Origin: Lodderomyces elongisporus
Taxonomy: Eukaryota > Ascomycota > Pichiomycetes > Serinales > Debaryomycetaceae
DNA: 64,000 nt
Direction of reading: 5' to 3'
Assembly: GCF_030384665.1 (NCBI RefSeq)
Contig: NC_083674.1
Location: forward strand, 1,922,001 to 1,986,000
This document shows, one piece after another, positions 1-9,115 of this stretch. Positions within the stretch are counted from its first letter, which is position 1. Each line of letters begins with the position of its first letter. The position numbers and the translations under genes are program-made. The notes under the pieces were generated by a model. It searched no databases. It was not told the origin of the DNA and worked only from the letters and a program-made list of their open reading frames with translations.

Positions 1-1628
1 TGACTATATTGAAGATAAACAGCGAAGTTGTGAAGAATCTTTTGTTGTGCTTGAACGAGTGCACTGAGTGGGGTAGAATTACAATATTGACAACTTTAAC
101 GGAATATAATACTCAAGGAAAACCAGACGAGGCAAACCATATTATTGAAAGGGTTATACCACAGCTACAGCATGTGAATCCCTCTGTTGTGTTGAGTTCC
201 ATCAAGGCAATCCTCTGCCATGTTGAAAGCATCAATATGACTTTGCAACGTCAAACCATTTTGAAGAAGTTATCTGCACCCTTGGTGTCTTTGGTGAGTT
301 CTTCCATTCCTGAAGCTCAATATGTTGGATTGAAAAATATTCGCATTATTTTGGAAAAGTATCCAAATATTTTGTCCAAAGAATTGCGAGTGTTCTTCAT
401 CAAGTACTCTGATCCGTTGTACTTGAAGTTGGAGAAATTGGAAATTATGGTGCGTTTGGCAAATGAAAGCAATAGTGAATTGCTCTTGAGTGAATTACGT
501 GAATATGCAATGGAGTTTGAGCCTGCTTTGGTAAGCAAGGCCATCAAGTCTATCGGCACAGTTGCAATCAAATTAAAAGAATCTGTGGTTAAAGCCATCA
601 ACCTCTTAAATGATATCATAGACCAAAGAGGTGGCGATCTCATCATCACTGAATCTGTGGTTCAATTGACCAATGTGCTTAGACGATATCCAAATAAAGG
701 TGATATTGCTTCATTGATCATTCCTATAATTTCAAACCACGCTGCAGAACTTGATAACAATGACGCCTTGGCAGGATTTGTCTGGATCTTGGGACAATAT
801 CCAAAATATTTTACCGCTTTGCACGAAAAATTACAAGCATTAATTGATGGGTTCTTGGAATACGATTCTCTATTACAACTAAACATACTTACTACAATAG
901 TGAAAATCAACTTGGAGTTTCCCGGAAACAAATACTCCTCATTGCTTCAAAAAGTATTGGACTTGGCCACCAAGGAGTGTGAAAATGCCGATGTAAGAGA
1001 CAAGGCTTATATATATTGGAGATTATTATCTTCGTCTACATCAGAATCTTTACAGAAAAATATCATTCTTACCAAATTGCCGCCAATAGAGTCTACAATA
1101 CCAGCATTCAACCCAACTTTGCTCGAAACATTGATGAAAGAATTGTCAACTTTATCCTCGGTTTATTATAAGCCTGCCAAAACATTTATTGATCCTAAAG
1201 CGTATTTTAGCGTTGTGAGTCACACTCAGAATGGTGAGGATTTGGACGAATTGAAAGCAGTTGCTAAACAGGAAATTATTCAAAATTCGAGGAACGAAGA
1301 TTTGTTAAACTTTGATGATGATGATGATGGTGATGATGATGGTGATGGTGGTGATGGTGCGGAGTTCATTGCCGAAAATGGAAATAAGAACAACCTCAGC
1401 GTCAATGATCTTCTTAGTGATTTGAACGACTTGTTCAGCAAGCCTATTGGTACCACTGGTGACATTAATGCCTCTACGTCTGCCTCTGTCCCCTCGTCAC
1501 AAGGAGGAGCTGCGTCGAATGTCGACATAATGGAGTTATTTAATAGTGCACCTACGTCAAAGCAAAATTCAGGAAATCCTCAACCAAAGCAAACAGGTAC
1601 TAATAACGATCTTTTAGATTTATTTTAA
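1..1628 (+). CDS. APL2: AP-1 complex beta-adaptin, 3' part (5' end outside window)
   Basis: Large beta subunit of a clathrin adaptor, which sorts cargo at the trans-Golgi and endosomes. The frame is open from base 3 with no stop, so the gene enters from the left edge; about 541 residues are visible. The visible N-terminal part is the end of the adaptin HEAT/armadillo trunk, including LNECTEWGR and DPLYLKLEKLEIMVRLA, which are typical of beta-adaptins. After the trunk comes an acidic, low-complexity hinge with an aspartate run at about 1309-1350. It contains LLNFD, a clathrin-box match, and the protein ends in LLDLF. There is no C-terminal appendage (ear) domain, as is usual for yeast beta-adaptins. 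The gene is convergent with MED7 (178 bp between stops). AP-2 beta (APL1) is not excluded, but the clathrin-box hinge favours AP-1. Confidence 0.8.
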   Translation, partial: TILKINSEVVKNLLLCLNECTEWGRITILTTLTEYNTQGKPDEANHIIERVIPQLQHVNPSVVLSSIKAILCHVESINMTLQRQTILKKLSAPLVSLVSSSIPEAQYVGLKNIRIILEKYPNILSKELRVFFIKYSDPLYLKLEKLEIMVRLANESNSELLLSELREYAMEFEPALVSKAIKSIGTVAIKLKESVVKAINLLNDIIDQRGGDLIITESVVQLTNVLRRYPNKGDIASLIIPIISNHAAELDNNDALAGFVWILGQYPKYFTALHEKLQALIDGFLEYDSLLQLNILTTIVKINLEFPGNKYSSLLQKVLDLATKECENADVRDKAYIYWRLLSSSTSESLQKNIILTKLPPIESTIPAFNPTLLETLMKELSTLSSVYYKPAKTFIDPKAYFSVVSHTQNGEDLDELKAVAKQEIIQNSRNEDLLNFDDDDDGDDDGDGGDGAEFIAENGNKNNLSVNDLLSDLNDLFSKPIGTTGDINASTSASVPSSQGGAASNVDIMELFNSAPTSKQNSGNPQPKQTGTNNDLLDLF

Positions 1629-1806
1629 TTTAGAAAGTTTTGTTTTGTTTATATTTCGTTTTGTTGTTATTCTTTTTCTTTTCTCAATAAAAGCAACAAA
1701 ATCAAATAAAAAAAAAAGAAACAAAAATGAAATAAAGGGGGAAGAAAATCAGCCAAACCAACATGATACCATTATTGTTTATAATATTGCAACTCTCAAG
1801 TGTTCT

Positions 1807-2520
1807 CTATAATTTAACATTCTTGTTAATCTCTACATTATCGTCCTGTTCATCTTCTTCCTCTACCCCGGGGTCGATGGAAACCAATTCTTGTGCATCT
1901 TGGACCAATGCTCTAATCTTTCTCTTTACATCCTCGCACACTCGATCAATCTCTTGAATTTCCAGATTCTTGTCATTAATTTTGTTTTTCAACATCATTA
2001 TCAAACTCTCACGACTCTGATGTGGTCTGTATGTATTTAACAAATGATTGAAATTGATCAATAAAGCACTCATATCCTTAACTTTATTTTCAAACTGCAG
2101 CGGGTCAACACTTAGGACACCAACCAACTCCAAAAAATTAAGCAACAAAGAGTCCATAATCTTGTGCAATTCGGCTATCTTGCCTCGCGAATCCAAGTTC
2201 AGGCTATCATATAGTTGTGGCCACTGTGTATCTTTTAATGACGGGAATGCGTCCTCGAATGACCAGATATTACCATACCCGCGATATTGCGAGCCAGATG
2301 GTTTTGAAGGAGGAATCAAGAATTGCAATTCCCCTGGCGGTAGAGCTGAGTCGTTTTCCTCACCCTGAGATGCCAAAGATTCTTGAAGTTCTTGTTGTTT
2401 TTCTTGTTCTTGTTGGTCTTTCCATGCTTGTAATTTTGTTAGATTCTCCGGTGTAAAGAATTTCACAAATGGCGGCGGTGGTGGATATAGCGAAGATATC
2501 AAATCCTCATCATTGGACAT
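1807..2520 (-). CDS. MED7: Mediator complex subunit 7
   Basis: Middle-module subunit of the Mediator coactivator, which links activators to RNA polymerase II in the nucleus; Med7 forms a heterodimer with Med21. The protein has 237 residues, close to the yeast family length. The signature N-terminus is clear: SSLYPPPPPFVKFFT at residues 10-24. The conserved helical block LLLNFLELVGVLS and the near-invariant NTYRPHQSRESLIMML follow in the C-terminal half, then a coiled coil. ATG is at 2520. A Q/E-rich linker (residues about 35-48) separates the polyproline region from the rest. One CTG codon lies in the segment DP(CTG)QFEN, where serine would also fit. Divergent from HRT1 across about 365 bp. 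Confidence 0.95.
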   Translation of the reverse strand: MSNDEDLISSLYPPPPPFVKFFTPENLTKLQAWKDQQEQEKQQELQESLASQGEENDSALPPGELQFLIPPSKPSGSQYRGYGNIWSFEDAFPSLKDTQWPQLYDSLNLDSRGKIAELHKIMDSLLLNFLELVGVLSVDPLQFENKVKDMSALLINFNHLLNTYRPHQSRESLIMMLKNKINDKNLEIQEIDRVCEDVKRKIRALVQDAQELVSIDPGVEEEDEQDDNVEINKNVKL

Positions 2521-2885
2521 GTTTATCTAGTTTGTGATTGAATAAAGACAAAGGACGGTTTGGAGTGTTTAATGCGTCGGGTAGAGCCTAGGGGTGTGGG
2601 GGTGGGGGCTCAAGTTGCTAAAAATTCTCAAACCTCTGAAGAAACTTTAAACGTCTTTAAATTATGTAGTGTTTTCCAAAAGAGGGTCTTGGAGTGTATG
2701 GATTCTGAGACTTTCAATGTTTTGTCGCGTTTAATGCTGTCACTAGTGGTGATGCGTCAGCGCAATATGTGCGAATCTGTCCCACATACTCAAAAACCTG
2801 AGGAGTGATAACAAAGACATTTCCCTCGCCATTACTCTTGCCAAATTTAATAAAATACACCAAGTTTTTCCCTACAAGATTAAAC
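2521..2885. promoter_or_regulatory. Divergent MED7/HRT1 intergenic region
   Basis: This 365-bp stretch separates two divergent genes and must hold both promoters. It has no ORF with recognisable content. A G-rich patch lies at about 2590-2607, and two similar strings, aatgcgtcgg and gatgcgtcag, occur. I cannot assign a factor to any of them. Confidence 0.5.
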
Positions 2886-3523
2886 ATGGCGGAAGATGAC
2901 AGGATGGATATAGACGGTATGTTACCAACAACTCCAGGCAGATCCTATTTTGTTTTTGTAAATGGATATATATACATAAGCGAAATAGAAGAAAACAAAG
3001 GAACAAGAAAAGAAAAGAAAAGAAAAGAAAGGAACAAGACAAAAAGTACTAACAATATAATGCAGAGGTTGAAAAGCCAAAGGAGGTATCGAAGACTTCA
3101 AAACCTAAATTTGAAGTAAAAAAATGGACAGCTGTGGCATTTTGGTCCTGGGGTATGTATTGCAATATAACAAACTAAAGATGGTTTAATATTTAGGAAC
3201 CAACTCAAAAAATGAAAATGAAACTAAATAAAAAAAAAACCAAGATTCAAGAAACAAGAAAGAAAATTAGAAAAGAAACAAGCAATACTAACTTTGTTAC
3301 AGATATTCAGATTGAAAATTGTGCAATTTGCAGAAATCATTTGATGGAACCATGTATTGAATGCCAACCCAATTCGATGGCTAATGGAGGCGAGGAATGT
3401 ATTGCCGCATGGGGAATGTGTAATCACGCTTTCCATCTACATTGCATCAAGAGATGGCTAAAGACGAGAAATGCTTGTCCTTTGGACAATACAGAGTGGG
3501 TTTATCAGAAGTTTGGAAAGTAG
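2886..3523 (+). CDS. HRT1: RING-box protein of SCF/cullin ubiquitin ligases (3 exons)
   Basis: Rbx1/Roc1/Hrt1 is the RING-H2 subunit that binds a cullin and recruits the E2 in SCF and related ubiquitin ligases. Exons are 2886-2916, 3066-3152 and 3303-3523. Joined, they give 113 codons (112 residues plus stop) in one clean frame. The protein has the family-wide [10 protein letters not shown] strand (residues 31-40), which inserts into the cullin, then [16 protein letters not shown] and the cysteines and histidines of RING-H2 ([21 protein letters not shown]). The final exon alone would start inside intron 2 and lose the cullin-binding strand, so splicing is needed. Both introns have GTATGT donors and TACTAAC branch points. 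Convergent with PHA2 (181 bp). Confidence 0.95.
2917..3065 (+). other. HRT1: HRT1 intron 1 (149 bp)
   Basis: Donor GTATGT at 2917-2922, branch point TACTAAC at 3047-3053, acceptor CAG ending at 3065. It splits a Glu codon (G/AG). The interior is purine-rich (AAAAG repeats). Confidence 0.92.
3153..3302 (+). other. HRT1: HRT1 intron 2 (150 bp)
   Basis: Donor GTATGT at 3153-3158, branch point TACTAAC at 3286-3292, acceptor CAG ending at 3302. It splits the Asp codon (G/AT) of the conserved WSWD motif. Removing it joins WTAVAFWSW directly to [10 protein letters not shown], as in the family. Confidence 0.95.
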
Positions 3524-3704
3524 GGTACTGGTTGAATTGGTAGTACTGGCTACTACTGGCTACTACTGGGGAGCAGGATGCTTCACCAATTGAAAAGAGT
3601 TGTTCATCAAGATTGTGGTATTTGGCTTAGATATATGCATTATATATAATAAATTTTGTTTTGGCTATTTTGGCTTTTTTTGCTATTTCTATTATAAACA
3701 AAAA

Positions 3705-4724
3705 TCATTTCCGAGTATCTTCTAGTTTCGTGGCGTATCGCCAGTTTCGATTAAATGTTCCCAAATTCACCAATGTCAAGCATGAATTTTCGATATCTTT
3801 TAGAATAAGTGGATCTTCAATCTCTGAAGATTCTACAAAGAAAACGTATTGCCAAGCTTGCATATTGGCCGGTCGTGAGTTTATTGAGACAAGGTTAATA
3901 CCGTGCTCTTTAAACTTTACTAACACATCGCACAAGGCACCGGGGTTATCACCAGGTAATGTGAACATCAACGATGTGATTCTTCCGTAACTTGTACTAC
4001 CCTTCTTCTCTGATTCAGTATTTTCTTGCTTCTCGGCTCCCTTCTCCAAAATTTGCTCTGGTGGTTTCGAATAGCCTAGAATTAGGAACCTCGTGGTGTT
4101 ATCGGACTTGTCTTCAATTCCAAATTCTTCGATGGGCAAATTGTATAGCTTTGCGCTCATCAGTGATGATATGGCTGCTACGTTTTGTTCTTTGCTTTGG
4201 CTCACCAATTCAGCAGCCTGTGAAGTTGAACCCACATCAACCTTGATTACATCGGGGCCAAGTTTTTTGAGGAATGATTTGACCTGTGTCCACACTTGTG
4301 GGTGTGAATAAATGGTTTTGATCTTATCTACTGGAACATTACTGAGTAAGTTATGATGAATAGAAACAAATTGTTCCCCCACAATCCGAAAATGGCAGTC
4401 TTTGTCATTGTCAAAAAACCAATCACGTAAAAGGTCGTACGTGAATACAACTTGTCCATTGGTGGAATTTTCAAATGGTACTATGGCAAAATCTACTTCG
4501 CGTGCATTAATGGCTTCAAAGCATGCGTCGATTGACTTTTTGGGAGAAATTTCTAATTGAAAGGTACCAAATTGTTGTATGACAGCCTGTTCCGTGTTAG
4601 TAGCTGGCAACAATTGTAATCTGAAAAAGTTTGCAAAAGAAAATAAACTTTATGTTTCAAAAGTTCGATTTAAACATACTTGATGTGTATAGGTGCCTTC
4701 AGGGCCCAAAAATGCAATTTTCAT
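3705..4724 (-). CDS. PHA2: Prephenate dehydratase (2 exons)
   Basis: Converts prephenate to phenylpyruvate in phenylalanine synthesis. Exon 1 is 4724-4680 (15 codons) and exon 2 is 4586-3705, giving 308 residues. Exon 1 encodes MKIAFLGPEGTYTHQ and exon 2 continues AVIQQFG, which restores the FLGP-GTYSHQAA motif that opens prephenate dehydratase domains. The catalytic domain then shows VPFENSTNGQV (residues about 50-60) and DNTTRFLILG with the conserved Thr-Arg-Phe near its end. The C-terminal part is an ACT regulatory domain (LPGDNPGALCDVLVKF and following), the usual site of phenylalanine feedback. The unspliced downstream frame has no ATG at the right place, so the start rests on the intron. 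Confidence 0.93.
4587..4679 (-). other. PHA2: PHA2 intron (93 bp)
   Basis: On the minus strand the donor GTATGT begins at 4679, the TACTAAC branch point lies at 4602-4596 and the acceptor CAG ends at 4587. Retention would give an in-frame TAA soon after the donor. An earlier CAG at 4623-4621 would put exon 2 out of frame and precedes the branch point, so it is not the acceptor. Confidence 0.92.
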
Positions 4725-4780
4725 TAGTGAGTCTGGGTTAGATTGTTGACCATATTAGCTGGACTTTCATCCACGCTTAG

Positions 4781-4812
<32 letters not shown>

Positions 4813-5359
4813 ATTATTCATTTTTTTCACGAGTAGAAACAAAAGAGATAGCTACTTTTTCTTTATTCCAAAATCATATCAGTCAAATTACCATTCCATG
4901 AATGCAATAATTCAACAGAAACCATTTTAAATCAAAAGTAGAACCTTTTATGCTAGCTCCGAATGTCACACGTATAAAAATAGACGTAAAGAAAAAAAGA
5001 AGAAAAGCAAAAGTAGAGAAACACAAAACAAGTAAAAGATACCGGAGAACAAAGAGGATTAAGCAAGAGAGTAAGAGAAAATGACAGAAACAAAACAAAA
5101 AGAAAGAGATAAAGTTGTGTGATCGTAGGTGGCTCTATATTAATTTTAAGCTCGGTAACGATCCACGAAGATGGTGATCAAAGGATCCTTTCCAAAATAC
5201 TAAAACAAAACCCAGTTAAAATATGAAAACCCCAAACAAAGCACAACCACTATAAAGAATAAAAATTTAAAGATAGCATTTTTTGAAAAAAAATTATTAA
5301 ACCTGATGATTCTATTACCGTTTCAATGAATGATAGTATGAATGAATCGCTAGACTAGC
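4725..5359. promoter_or_regulatory. RPL9 3' flank / PHA2 promoter region
   Basis: This 635-bp AT-rich gap lies between two minus-strand genes. It holds a (TA)n tract at about 4780-4812, just upstream of the PHA2 ATG, and purine-rich low complexity at about 4980-5110. No coding potential was recognised. Confidence 0.5.
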
Positions 5360-5935
5360 TTAGATATCTTCAACAATAGTACCTTTTTCGGAAACGTAAA
5401 TACCATCCAAGAACTTACGGATATCCTTGTTTCTGACACGACAGATTTGTTGGATGTCAGCACAGTTTTGTGAAACATCTTCCAATGAGTTACCAGTAAC
5501 AATCAACTCATCCTTTTGAGCAGTGGACAATTCCATAGTGACACCTTCAGTGATTTTAATTTGTCTAACTCTCTTTTCACCCAAGAAGTTTCTGATTTCA
5601 ACAAATTTAGCACCATCTTGTTCAATAATGTTGACATTGATTGGGAAATGCGCGTAAACAAATCTCATCTTGTACTTGTAACCCTTAGTAACACCAGTGA
5701 TCAAGTTAGCAATCAAAGATTTGACAGTTCTCAAAGCAGCAACGTGCTTTCTGTCACCGTTGTGAACAGTGATCTTGACAGCTCTGTTTGAGATTTTGGA
5801 GAAAGCAACATCAATGTGCTTCAAGTTCTTGGTCAATTCACCTCTTGGACCAGTGACCTTGACGACTCTAGCCTTGATGTCAACGGTAACACCTTCTGGG
5901 ATTTCTAAGATTTGATCGGTTTGGATGTACTTCAT
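5360..5935 (-). CDS. RPL9: 60S ribosomal protein L9 (uL6)
   Basis: Large-subunit ribosomal protein of the uL6 family, which sits near the sarcin-ricin loop and the GTPase-associated centre. The protein has 191 residues, matching yeast L9 almost exactly. It opens [16 protein letters not shown] and contains the diagnostic [34 protein letters not shown] and [11 protein letters not shown]. Leucine codons are nearly all TTG, as expected for a highly expressed gene in this yeast. No intron interrupts the frame. A TTAGGGCT element about 310 bp upstream of the ATG may be a Tbf1 site. Confidence 0.97.
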   Translation of the reverse strand: MKYIQTDQILEIPEGVTVDIKARVVKVTGPRGELTKNLKHIDVAFSKISNRAVKITVHNGDRKHVAALRTVKSLIANLITGVTKGYKYKMRFVYAHFPINVNIIEQDGAKFVEIRNFLGEKRVRQIKITEGVTMELSTAQKDELIVTGNSLEDVSQNCADIQQICRVRNKDIRKFLDGIYVSEKGTIVEDI

Positions 5936-6398
5936 TGTTGCTTACTGATTGGAAACTGTGATGAGAAAGGAAGAAAAAAAGGAAAATAAAAGTTTGAAAA
6001 ATTTCTGGAATAGTGAAAAAATTCGTAATGTCTTTTTTTTTTTTTTTGCTTTCCCTCTTAATCTCTTCTAGGAAGGTTTGATATTTTCGTATAGAAATTA
6101 TGTTTGAAAAGCTTAAAAATGCGTGCGAGTATGAGCTTGATTGTATATGTGTGTATGGATGCAAAACTATCTACGTATATTTTTTCGTTTTTTGTCTGAT
6201 GTAGATTAATTAAGACAGAGTTGGGTAGCATTTTAGTAAAGACCAAAATTAGGGCTCAGACCTAATATCTATATTTACAAATAAAAACCTCTTTTATCGG
6301 GAGCATCGGAGTTATACGCTTTCATACCGGAGTTGTTTGAAATTTTATCTCTACCCCCTTCCCTCGACAAAAACATAAAACTGTATTAATATATATAC

Positions 6399-6429
<31 letters not shown>

Positions 6430-6512
6430 TGTTTGTATTTGTATTCGTATATAAATATATTATTTATGTATTGTTATAGAAATATCTAGCCGAGTTATGT
6501 TATAAGAAAAAT
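5936..6512. promoter_or_regulatory. RPL9 promoter region
   Basis: This 577-bp stretch separates the RPL9 start from the CCP1 stop, both on the minus strand. It holds a T-run at about 6032-6047, the TTAGGGCT element at 6249-6256, and an (AT)n microsatellite at about 6393-6430 next to the CCP1 stop. No gene was recognised. Confidence 0.55.
6249..6256 (+). promoter_or_regulatory. Candidate Tbf1-type site upstream of RPL9
   Basis: The string TTAGGGCT lies about 310 bp upstream of the RPL9 ATG. In Candida species ribosomal protein genes are known to be driven by Tbf1, which binds TTAGGG-type sites, rather than by Rap1 as in Saccharomyces. The match is seen directly; occupancy is inferred. Confidence 0.45.
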
Positions 6513-7697
6513 CTAATCATCGGTCCAAATCTCTGGATCTCCTGCTTGATCCTCTAAAGTGGGGAAAACCATGACTTTGGTATCTTCTGGATATGTGATT
6601 CCCAATGCGAGCAATTTCGCAAATGCTGCACTAAAATCATCAAACCAAGCCTTTTTATCCTTTGCATATAATTCTACATATTTCCTGAAATAGTCATTGG
6701 TTTTTAATGACATATCTGTAGGCAACATCATGTACTGATTGGTCTCATCGTCTTCATACTGCTTTCTACCGGACCAATTCTTGATGTGCCATTTCTGAAG
6801 CAATCTCTGGAAAAAATCATTAGTGAACCTGTTAACGTCATCGCCCCATGGACCATCGTATCCGGTATTGTGAACATGGCACCGTCCCAACACGTGCGCT
6901 CCAATTAGTGCAACAGTTTCCCTATCGCCAAGTCCCATTCTTGCAAATGTTTTTCTTACGTAAGCACCGTCCCCTCCTCCATCGGGAATCCTGCCGTTGG
7001 GAGGGACAAATACTCCCTTATTGTCATTGACTCTACCAGGAGCCCATTCAACCTTTGGACCGCCACATTCCTGTACAGCACAAACACCAGCAAGTGTCCA
7101 TAAATCGCCTCTTGAAATCCAAGGATACTTGTAAAGAAATTGGTCCAAAAAGCTCCTCGCAATTTGCAAACCATTGTTTTGGAAATCCATCTCCTCCGGC
7201 GGAAATATCATTGTACCCCCATACGAGCCTCCCGTGTTGTCTCCCTTGGAGTATGTTCCGCTCAAATGGAAAGCCATACGGACCAAAACAGCATAATACC
7301 CGTCATCTTTATCGTAATGTGGGAATGCCGCCAATTTCGCAGCAATATCATTGTAAACCTCTTGGTAATCTTTTTGTGTCTTGCCTTCTGGAACTTTAGC
7401 AATTTTGATAGTGTAGTTCGATGATGGTCCTACTGGAGCTGAAGCAAACTTGGGACCTTTGTGTACGTTTGCGTTTGTTTCATTTCCCCCATCGGTGCTT
7501 TTGTCGTTGTTAACGCTTGTCAGGTTAGATCTTATCTGTGTAAATTTGAGAGAATTGCAAACACCACTACTATTCAACAACCCTCGTGATATTCTTGCAC
7601 CAAAGATTGGTGACGAAACATTTCTTGGGATTGCATGGTGGAGTTTCAAAGAAAAAAATAAAGAGCTAACGTACTTTCCAACCACTGCACTAGCCAT
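6513..7697 (-). CDS. CCP1: Cytochrome c peroxidase, mitochondrial
   Basis: Haem peroxidase of the intermembrane space that reduces H2O2 with electrons from cytochrome c. The protein has 394 residues. Residues 1 to about 95 are a long basic/hydrophobic leader, in keeping with the two-part presequence of this family. The distal site is R140-M-A-F143-H144: Arg and His are present, but Phe sits where the family has Trp (Trp51 in S. cerevisiae numbering). The proximal His is H268 (LIGAHVLGRCH), the radical-bearing Trp is W284 (YDGPWG), and D328 (MMLPTD) hydrogen-bonds the proximal His. DNTGGSYGGT and PWISRGDLW are family signatures. The W284/D328 pair supports a true cytochrome c peroxidase rather than an ascorbate-type paralogue. 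Confidence 0.92.
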   Translation of the reverse strand: MASAVVGKYVSSLFFSLKLHHAIPRNVSSPIFGARISRGLLNSSGVCNSLKFTQIRSNLTSVNNDKSTDGGNETNANVHKGPKFASAPVGPSSNYTIKIAKVPEGKTQKDYQEVYNDIAAKLAAFPHYDKDDGYYAVLVRMAFHLSGTYSKGDNTGGSYGGTMIFPPEEMDFQNNGLQIARSFLDQFLYKYPWISRGDLWTLAGVCAVQECGGPKVEWAPGRVNDNKGVFVPPNGRIPDGGGDGAYVRKTFARMGLGDRETVALIGAHVLGRCHVHNTGYDGPWGDDVNRFTNDFFQRLLQKWHIKNWSGRKQYEDDETNQYMMLPTDMSLKTNDYFRKYVELYAKDKKAWFDDFSAAFAKLLALGITYPEDTKVMVFPTLEDQAGDPEIWTDD

Positions 7698-7776
7698 TAT
7701 GAAATAACTAGAAAGAAAAAAAAAAGAAGATTGAGCTTGAAAAAGTATTTGTACTTGTACGAAAAGATCTTTTAAA

Positions 7777-7807
7777 GGAAGGAAGGAAGGAAGGAAGGAA
7801 GGAAGGA
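7777..7807 (+). repeat. (GGAA)n microsatellite
   Basis: Seven perfect GGAA units plus GGA, about 80 bp upstream of the CCP1 ATG (minus-strand gene). It is close enough for length changes to affect the promoter. Confidence 0.9.
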
Positions 7808-8796
7808 GGGAGACAGGAAGGAGGGGGGATAAGGAAAGGGTTCAAAAATGGCGGGAACAATTAGGGATATTTATATTCAATAGGATATCTACATTTTATT
7901 AACCAATTTTTCTGATGGACAACATGTGGTTCAAAGGTTCATTATCGTCTTTGGCATCATATTAGTAACAATACAAAGTGCAGTAATAGGAATTAATAAT
8001 AATAATAGTAGTAGCAATAGAGATACATATAAAATGGTGTATGTATAAACAGAAGAAAAAACCACGCGGATACCCTTTTTCTCTGTACAATCTCCTACTT
8101 TCCGCTTGAATGAAGGTAACGTGAATAAATATGTATGTCTCTCCGCTTATCTTATATGGTGAAGAAACACAGCTCTTATTGTTCATATCGAGGTTTTGGA
8201 ACTTCGTGGAACCATTTTCAAATAAAGAAAGAAAGTGAAAAAAAAAAAACAAAAAATAAAAAATAAAAAAGAATTAAGGGAAAATGGAAAAGAAACAAAT
8301 TCCTTACGCTTGCTTACATTAGGATTGCTATCATTTGTTCAGTTCAATTCCGCTTGTTAAGCTTCTTTTCCTTCATTGGTAATTCTGCCAGAATCTAATA
8401 ACTTTTTACTTTGATGATGCTAATAAACTCCTTGCACCAAAGAAAATAAACAAAATCTGCCTGAAATTTGAAAAAAAAAAAAAATTGGTCGGACCCTCTA
8501 GAGCATACCCATCATCAAAAATGGGTCTCCTTGTTTGCCCAAAGGGAGTATAATCATTATATGTATATTTGTAGATGTTTATATCCAAACCTATACTTGT
8601 TCATGGCTACCTTTTCAAGTGGGTGGGGGGCGGACTGGATTTTGTGGATATGCGTCAAGTGCGTTATTACACAAAAAGTTGGCGATAACTTAGTATGAAT
8701 TTTGTGAAATGTTCCATTTACCTTTTTTCCTTCTCATTCTTCCATCCCCTGTCTTCCACTGTGGTTCTTGCTGTTCAGTATTCTAAATCACGGGGG

Positions 8797-8797
<1 letters not shown>

Positions 8798-8871
<74 letters not shown>

Positions 8872-8874
8872 AAA
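8798..8874 (+). repeat. (GAAA)n microsatellite, about 19 copies
   Basis: A perfect tetranucleotide purine tract of 77 bp, bounded by a G-run on the left and an A-run on the right. It lies about 240 bp beyond the STH1 stop codon. Confidence 0.95.
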
Positions 8875-9115
8875 AAGTAAGCAACGCTTCCCACGTTTTC
8901 ATTGGCTAACACTCCAGTATAATGAAAGAACCAGTTTTAACCACAGAAGCATTGACCCTATCTAATATCTATTAACTGTACTTTATTAATCGCATATTTC
9001 GCTATTTCTTGACCCGCATCGAGCATAAAAGAAACCACTTGGTCTCGTCGGCCTTAGTCCTGCAAACTGCTCAAAATCATTAGTATAATACATTTTATTT
9101 CTTCTTGTTCAAATT

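Larger units (their letters stand above)
7698..9115. other. CCP1 promoter / STH1 3' flank
   Basis: A 1.4-kb gap between two minus-strand genes. It carries a (GGAA)7 tract at 7777-7807 close to the CCP1 start and a (GAAA)n tract of about 19 copies at 8798-8874. Short frames across the GAAA tract read only Lys-Glu-Arg repeats and are not genes. No RNA gene was recognised. Confidence 0.55.

Noticed and set aside
8695..8965. Open frames of Lys/Glu/Arg repeats
   Set aside because: They are translations of the (GAAA)n tract with no conserved content.
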